From Desulfuromonadaceae bacterium (GTDB lineage Bacteria > Desulfobacterota > Desulfuromonadia > Desulfuromonadales > SZUA-540), in NCBI GenBank assembly GCA_003250235.1, contig QKGY01000293.1, forward strand, positions 1 to 10,458: DNA of 10,458 bases, given 5' to 3'. Within the stretch, counting starts at the first letter, position 1, and every line of letters starts with the position of its first letter. A model generated the notes under the pieces. It was not told the origin of the DNA. It did not search any database and saw only the letters and a program-made list of their open reading frames with translations. Positions 7,625 through 10,458 of the stretch are shown here, one piece after another. A program made the position numbers and the translations under genes.

Positions 7625-7671
7625 AAAAGCCCAGGGCTCACATGGAACATTGTGAATCCTGGGCTTTTTTT
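7625..7671 (+). terminator. Intrinsic terminator between convergent units, probably bidirectional
   Basis: AAAAGCCCAGG (7625-7635) pairs perfectly with CCTGGGCTTTT (7658-7668). The T-run spans 7665-7671. Inside the loop, TCACA (7638-7642) pairs with TGTGA (7651-7655), so the hairpin is long and nearly continuous. The A-run on the left arm supplies a shorter U-tract when read on the other strand, which suits its position 17 bp past the end of the convergent lipoprotein gene. Confidence 0.88.
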
Positions 7672-7688
7672 GTGTTTAATGTGAATTC

Positions 7689-8930
7689 TTAAAAAACGGG
7701 TGGCTCCGGCGGGCTGTTGACAAACAAGGTGGTGAAATTCCAGGAGAGCGGTTCGGTGATCTGGTTGCCCAGTTTATCCGTAAGGCCGGGGTTTAGTGTA
7801 GCCGTGTACCGAGTGAAAGCGAACAGGGGTTGGTCCGGCACGAACGTGACCTGGTGGGTCAGCGTGTTGTAGGTGGTGATTCCGCCGACCTTGCCGGAAG
7901 CGCTCTGCAATTCGATCGTTTGCGGCGAGACGGATGTTTCCTCCACGCCTTCATTGAAGCTCAGGCTGATGAGCGTCCCTACCGGTGCGTTCTGCTCCGC
8001 CTCGGGGATGCGCGACAGTATTCCCGGAGGCGTGACATCCCACACGGGATTCTTTTCATCAAGGCGCGCATCGTAGAGTGCGACCGTTTCCGTATTGAGG
8101 GAGGCTGCTGGCAGGGATGAAAGAACCTGATTTGCAAGCGCATCGATCTCCGCCTCATTAAGAGAGGAGGTGCCGGATTGAATCACGTCGGTAAAGTTTT
8201 GAGCGTTGTCGAGTATGGTGCTGGTGGCCACGATCAGGGCGGCATCGATCTTATCGTTCGGTACGGACCCCCCGAATTCATTGTCGAGCCTCGCCATCAT
8301 TTGACCCAATAGACGGTTCACCACCCGGGCCTTTTCATGGGCTTTCAGTGCCGCTGAGGAGACTGCCGGAGTTACGTTGATAACGGCTGTGTCCAGATAG
8401 TTGGAAAACAGGCTGATCTCTTCGGGGATTCCAAGGGCTTCGCGGATTCTTACCTCCGCTTCCGGCGCTCCCATAAGGGGATTCTTGTCCATTTCGTGTT
8501 TGACCAGGGTGGTCAGGGGCGAGATGAAGCCATGGTACCCTGCCGGCGCTTCCAGGGTGCTGTTTATGGCCACAGGGTTGTCACCGTTGTCTTCATCCAC
8601 TGTTTCACCCGCGACAATCTGCGCAACCACGGGATAAGAGAGATCGTTCATGGAAACGGTGAGGGTGTATTGTCCCTTCGGGCCCGACAATGTCGAAGGT
8701 TCGTCGCTATCGGGTCGTCTGTTGCCGTTGCGGTCTAAAAAGACCCGGGCATTCTGCAGGTAGCCGTCTGCGACCTGCCCCTCGATCACGGTGGTGAGAG
8801 GACTTAAGACCGGGCTCTGGGAGGGGTCGGTGACGGAGGACGGATCCTCTCCGCTGCCGCTACAGCCTGTCAGTCCGATCAGCAGAAAAAAGAGGGCAAA
8901 CAGGATTCGTGAATTGAGCGTCTTCATCAT
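7689..8930 (-). CDS. Lipoprotein with Ca-binding-like loop and C-terminal Ig-like domain
   Basis: 413-aa exported lipoprotein of unknown function. Residues 1-23 are a lipoprotein signal ending in the lipobox L-T-G-C with Cys23, followed by a Ser/Pro-rich spacer. Residues ~48-125 hold a beta domain with DGYLQNARVFLDRNGN and an acidic loop (DRNGNRRPDSDEP, 66-78) resembling dockerin or thrombospondin-type calcium loops. The middle (~135-290) is largely alpha-helical. Residues ~300-402 resemble an SbsA-type Ig-like (Big_5) domain: PPGI, SLSFNEGV, FVPDQPL, YTATLNPGLTD, WNFTT. AAGGAG (8940-8935) is 4 nt from ATG 8930 and 7 nt from ATG 8927, so the second Met may be the true start. ATG 8930 overlaps the upstream stop (ATGA). 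It is the last gene of the minus-strand unit, stopping before the shared terminator. It is probably a surface or adhesion component; enzymatic function is not indicated. Confidence 0.85.
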   Translation of the reverse strand: MMKTLNSRILFALFFLLIGLTGCSGSGEDPSSVTDPSQSPVLSPLTTVIEGQVADGYLQNARVFLDRNGNRRPDSDEPSTLSGPKGQYTLTVSMNDLSYPVVAQIVAGETVDEDNGDNPVAINSTLEAPAGYHGFISPLTTLVKHEMDKNPLMGAPEAEVRIREALGIPEEISLFSNYLDTAVINVTPAVSSAALKAHEKARVVNRLLGQMMARLDNEFGGSVPNDKIDAALIVATSTILDNAQNFTDVIQSGTSSLNEAEIDALANQVLSSLPAASLNTETVALYDARLDEKNPVWDVTPPGILSRIPEAEQNAPVGTLISLSFNEGVEETSVSPQTIELQSASGKVGGITTYNTLTHQVTFVPDQPLFAFTRYTATLNPGLTDKLGNQITEPLSWNFTTLFVNSPPEPPVF

Positions 8931-9409
8931 TTATCTCCTTGGTGCCGAGTCCGGATTTGGAACTTTCGGCTTGGTGCGTAGTCAAAGGAATAACGGTCCT
9001 GACTTTTCATATTTGTGGTTCGATTGGACTCCACGTCAACGAGCTGTACAGAAGTCTCTGCGGGCAAGGAGTCAGCATCCCAGGAAAGAGTGATGCGACC
9101 GGTGGCTGCCGGGGCAAGAACCGTCAGATCCCATGTCGTTGAACCATCGGCATTCGCTGGACGGATATCCCGCCAGTACGTCCCGTTGTCGATCAGAAAG
9201 AATGCCTGCAGATCCCTTCCCGGCAGAGACGGAACCTCGTAACGTCCGTCCACCCCCGGGGTAGCATTGTCCTTCTGACCGAATCCGAGTTTGACCCTGG
9301 CGGTTCCCGACGTCACATTCAGGGGAGTTTCCCACGCTTGTGCCGCATGGGCGCAACAGGTCGTGGCAGCGAACATAAGGCCCAGTATCAACAATTCCAC
9401 CTTGCCCAT
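8927..9409 (-). CDS. Small secreted beta-rich protein, C-terminal-module-like
   Basis: A 160-aa exported protein (163 if TTG 9418 is used). ATG 9409 gives the cleaner signal peptide (Lys near the start, hydrophobic core, cleavage near AHAAQA). GGAG (9426-9423) is 13 nt from the ATG but only 4 nt from the TTG, so the start is uncertain. The mature part has no membrane segment and is rich in beta-type stretches: ARVKLGFGQKDNA, DGRYEVPSLPG, YWRDIRP, TTWDLTVLA, GRITLSWDADSLP, VQLVDVE, YSFDY, RKFQIRT. This pattern (W-x-L-x-V, then LSW-D...LP...L-x-D, then R-x-F-x-I) resembles the module found at the C-terminus of long surface proteins next to a 'GWNLI' domain. Here it stands as its own gene, directly after a gene that carries that domain. 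No catalytic motif is seen. The comparison is from memory of such proteins, not from a search. Confidence 0.75.
   Translation of the reverse strand: MGKVELLILGLMFAATTCCAHAAQAWETPLNVTSGTARVKLGFGQKDNATPGVDGRYEVPSLPGRDLQAFFLIDNGTYWRDIRPANADGSTTWDLTVLAPAATGRITLSWDADSLPAETSVQLVDVESNRTTNMKSQDRYSFDYAPSRKFQIRTRHQGDK
8935..8940 (-). promoter_or_regulatory. Shine-Dalgarno of the lipoprotein gene
   Basis: AAGGAG lies inside the last codons of the upstream gene, just ahead of ATGATG. The 7-nt spacing to the second ATG (8927) is better than the 4-nt spacing to the first (8930). The overlap of start and stop suggests coupled translation. Confidence 0.6.
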
Positions 9410-9414
9410 GAGGA

Positions 9415-10458
9415 TCAATTGACTCCAGGATTCGTTAAAAGCAGAAATACGGGAGCATCCGGAACGTTGACGTAGATCCAGTAGCCGATCCAGGGGACGA
9501 GGAATGCTTTTTCTGTCCCCCCGGCGTTGCTGAATGTATAGGTGCCACCCCAGTCGTCTCCGTCATAGCGGTACAGAGCATTGACCACCATGCCCTGGTC
9601 TGTCGCATCCAGCCAGGACTGGGGTGTCAGATCATTCTGCTGAACCTGCAGATCCTCCATGGAAATGCTCCCTGCAAAGGGATTGGTAATCAGGTTCCAG
9701 CCCGGCTGGAGCGGCATACGGAAGACAGCCTCGTTGTTCGTGGCGAAACTGCTGTAGTCGGGAAGTGACGCGTAACTGATTTTCTTGATGAATACCCCTT
9801 CACCGGTCTTGGCGGGATTGACGCTGTTGATGGGGCTGTAGGTTCCGTTGTTGGTCGAACTGCTGATCCCTTTGGAAATCCAGCGGTAAGCCTTGGAAGT
9901 CCCGAACGCCTCTACGGCGGAGAGGGCCGCCTCGTCGATATCGCGGGGGACGCCGACGATGTTGACACCGTTAAGCAGTTCGATGACCGGACCAGACAGT
10001 TCGCCGCTCGAAGGATAAGACCAGAGAATCTGCTGGTTTTCGTCCCATACCTCATAGTGAAAGCTGTGAGCCGGGGCGGGTCCGAGCTCGAGGGGTCGGG
10101 CATAGGTGGCGCCGGTAACCGGATCGCCGTCGACCGGGTTCATCAAGTAGGGGTAGCCGTCGAGCATCAGAATGACGTTGAGTCCGGTGGCTCCGGAACT
10201 GTCACGCAAGACGACTTCGAACCGGTACTTGAGATTGGCGGAGGGGATGCCGGCGATAAGGTTGTCGGCAGCACTGCCGCCGTCCAGTCGTTCCACACCG
10301 GGCAGGTCGGAGTCATCCGCGGGCAGACTCAGCCCCTGGGGGAGACTGGCAAAGGCAACGCTGATTTCATGGTTCTGCTGAACATCACTGAAGCTGTATT
10401 CCGTCAAAGCGCCAAGGGATTGACCGTCTACGGAAACCGAAGAAACGGCGTATCCTTT
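9415..10458 (-). CDS. Large surface protein, C-terminal part (repeat domain plus GWNLI/GYWIYV tail)
   Basis: The frame runs in from the right edge of the window without a start, so only the last 347 residues are seen; the TTG at 10407 is inside a conserved domain and is not the start. The first ~40 residues (GYAVSSVSVDGQSLGA, then YSFSDV and HEISVAFA) match the pattern of bacterial repeat domains of the InlB B-repeat/Flg_new_2 kind (VDG.S.G...Y.F..V...H.I...F), common as tandem copies in large exported proteins. A beta-rich central part follows (KYRFEVVLRDSSG, LMLDGYPYLMNP). The tail has LNGVNIVGVP, LQPGWNLITNPF and VPWIGYWIYV, a module typical of the ends of large secreted proteins. No LPXTG or PEP-CTERM signal follows it. 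The gene ends GTCAATTGA, overlapping or abutting the next start. It is probably a surface-exposed or secreted structural protein; function and length are unknown. Confidence 0.8.
   Translation of the reverse strand, partial: KGYAVSSVSVDGQSLGALTEYSFSDVQQNHEISVAFASLPQGLSLPADDSDLPGVERLDGGSAADNLIAGIPSANLKYRFEVVLRDSSGATGLNVILMLDGYPYLMNPVDGDPVTGATYARPLELGPAPAHSFHYEVWDENQQILWSYPSSGELSGPVIELLNGVNIVGVPRDIDEAALSAVEAFGTSKAYRWISKGISSSTNNGTYSPINSVNPAKTGEGVFIKKISYASLPDYSSFATNNEAVFRMPLQPGWNLITNPFAGSISMEDLQVQQNDLTPQSWLDATDQGMVVNALYRYDGDDWGGTYTFSNAGGTEKAFLVPWIGYWIYVNVPDAPVFLLLTNPGVN

Noticed and set aside
7593..7688. tRNA or small RNA gene between rdgB and the lipoprotein gene
   Set aside because: The 96-bp gap holds the terminator; no cloverleaf, CCA or promoter is visible.
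10405..10407. TTG as the start of the minus-strand surface protein
   Set aside because: The conserved repeat-domain pattern (VDGQSLGA) lies upstream in frame, so the gene continues past the window.

Overview
The window looks like chromosomal DNA from a free-living, Gram-negative, moderately GC-rich bacterium. Gene order and protein style best suit a deltaproteobacterium of the Desulfuromonadales type. The reasons are an amidase-rph-rdgB run that I recall from Geobacter and Desulfuromonas relatives, and exported proteins of a kind common in that group. This placement is inference and was not tested by any search.

Left part (1-5107, plus strand): four tightly packed genes read as one transcription unit that begins before the window. 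They are the C-terminal part of a TPR-repeat protein, a three-HMA-domain Cu(+)-type P1B ATPase (copA-like), a small SLOG/LOG-fold protein of the TIGR00725 type, and a DHH/DHHA1 phosphoesterase resembling nanoRNase/pAp phosphatase. Gaps between them are 1-10 bp.

Middle part (5108-7680, plus strand): a near-consensus sigma70-type promoter (TTGACA, 17 bp, TATAAA), overlapped by nested inverted repeats, sits directly before a second unit. This unit holds a secreted N-acetylmuramoyl-L-alanine amidase, RNase PH (rph, TTG start overlapping the amidase stop) and an XTP/dITP pyrophosphatase (rdgB/HAM1 type). A strong intrinsic terminator, probably working in both directions, closes it.

Right part (7689-10458, minus strand): three overlapping genes for exported proteins converge on that terminator. 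In transcription order they are the C-terminal part of a large surface protein with a bacterial repeat domain and a 'PGWNLI.NPF...GYWIYV' tail module, a 163-aa (or 160-aa) secreted beta-rich protein that looks like a freestanding version of the C-terminal module often fused behind such tails, and a lipoprotein with a Ca-binding-like loop and a C-terminal SbsA-type Ig-like domain. Stops and starts overlap at both junctions, so the three are probably translationally coupled and act together at the cell surface.

No tRNA, rRNA, CRISPR, insertion sequence or phage signal was seen. No stretch over 300 bases lacks a gene. Most of the window is core metabolism and envelope biology. The least ordinary parts are the minus-strand exported cluster and the palindromic promoter at 5131-5172.
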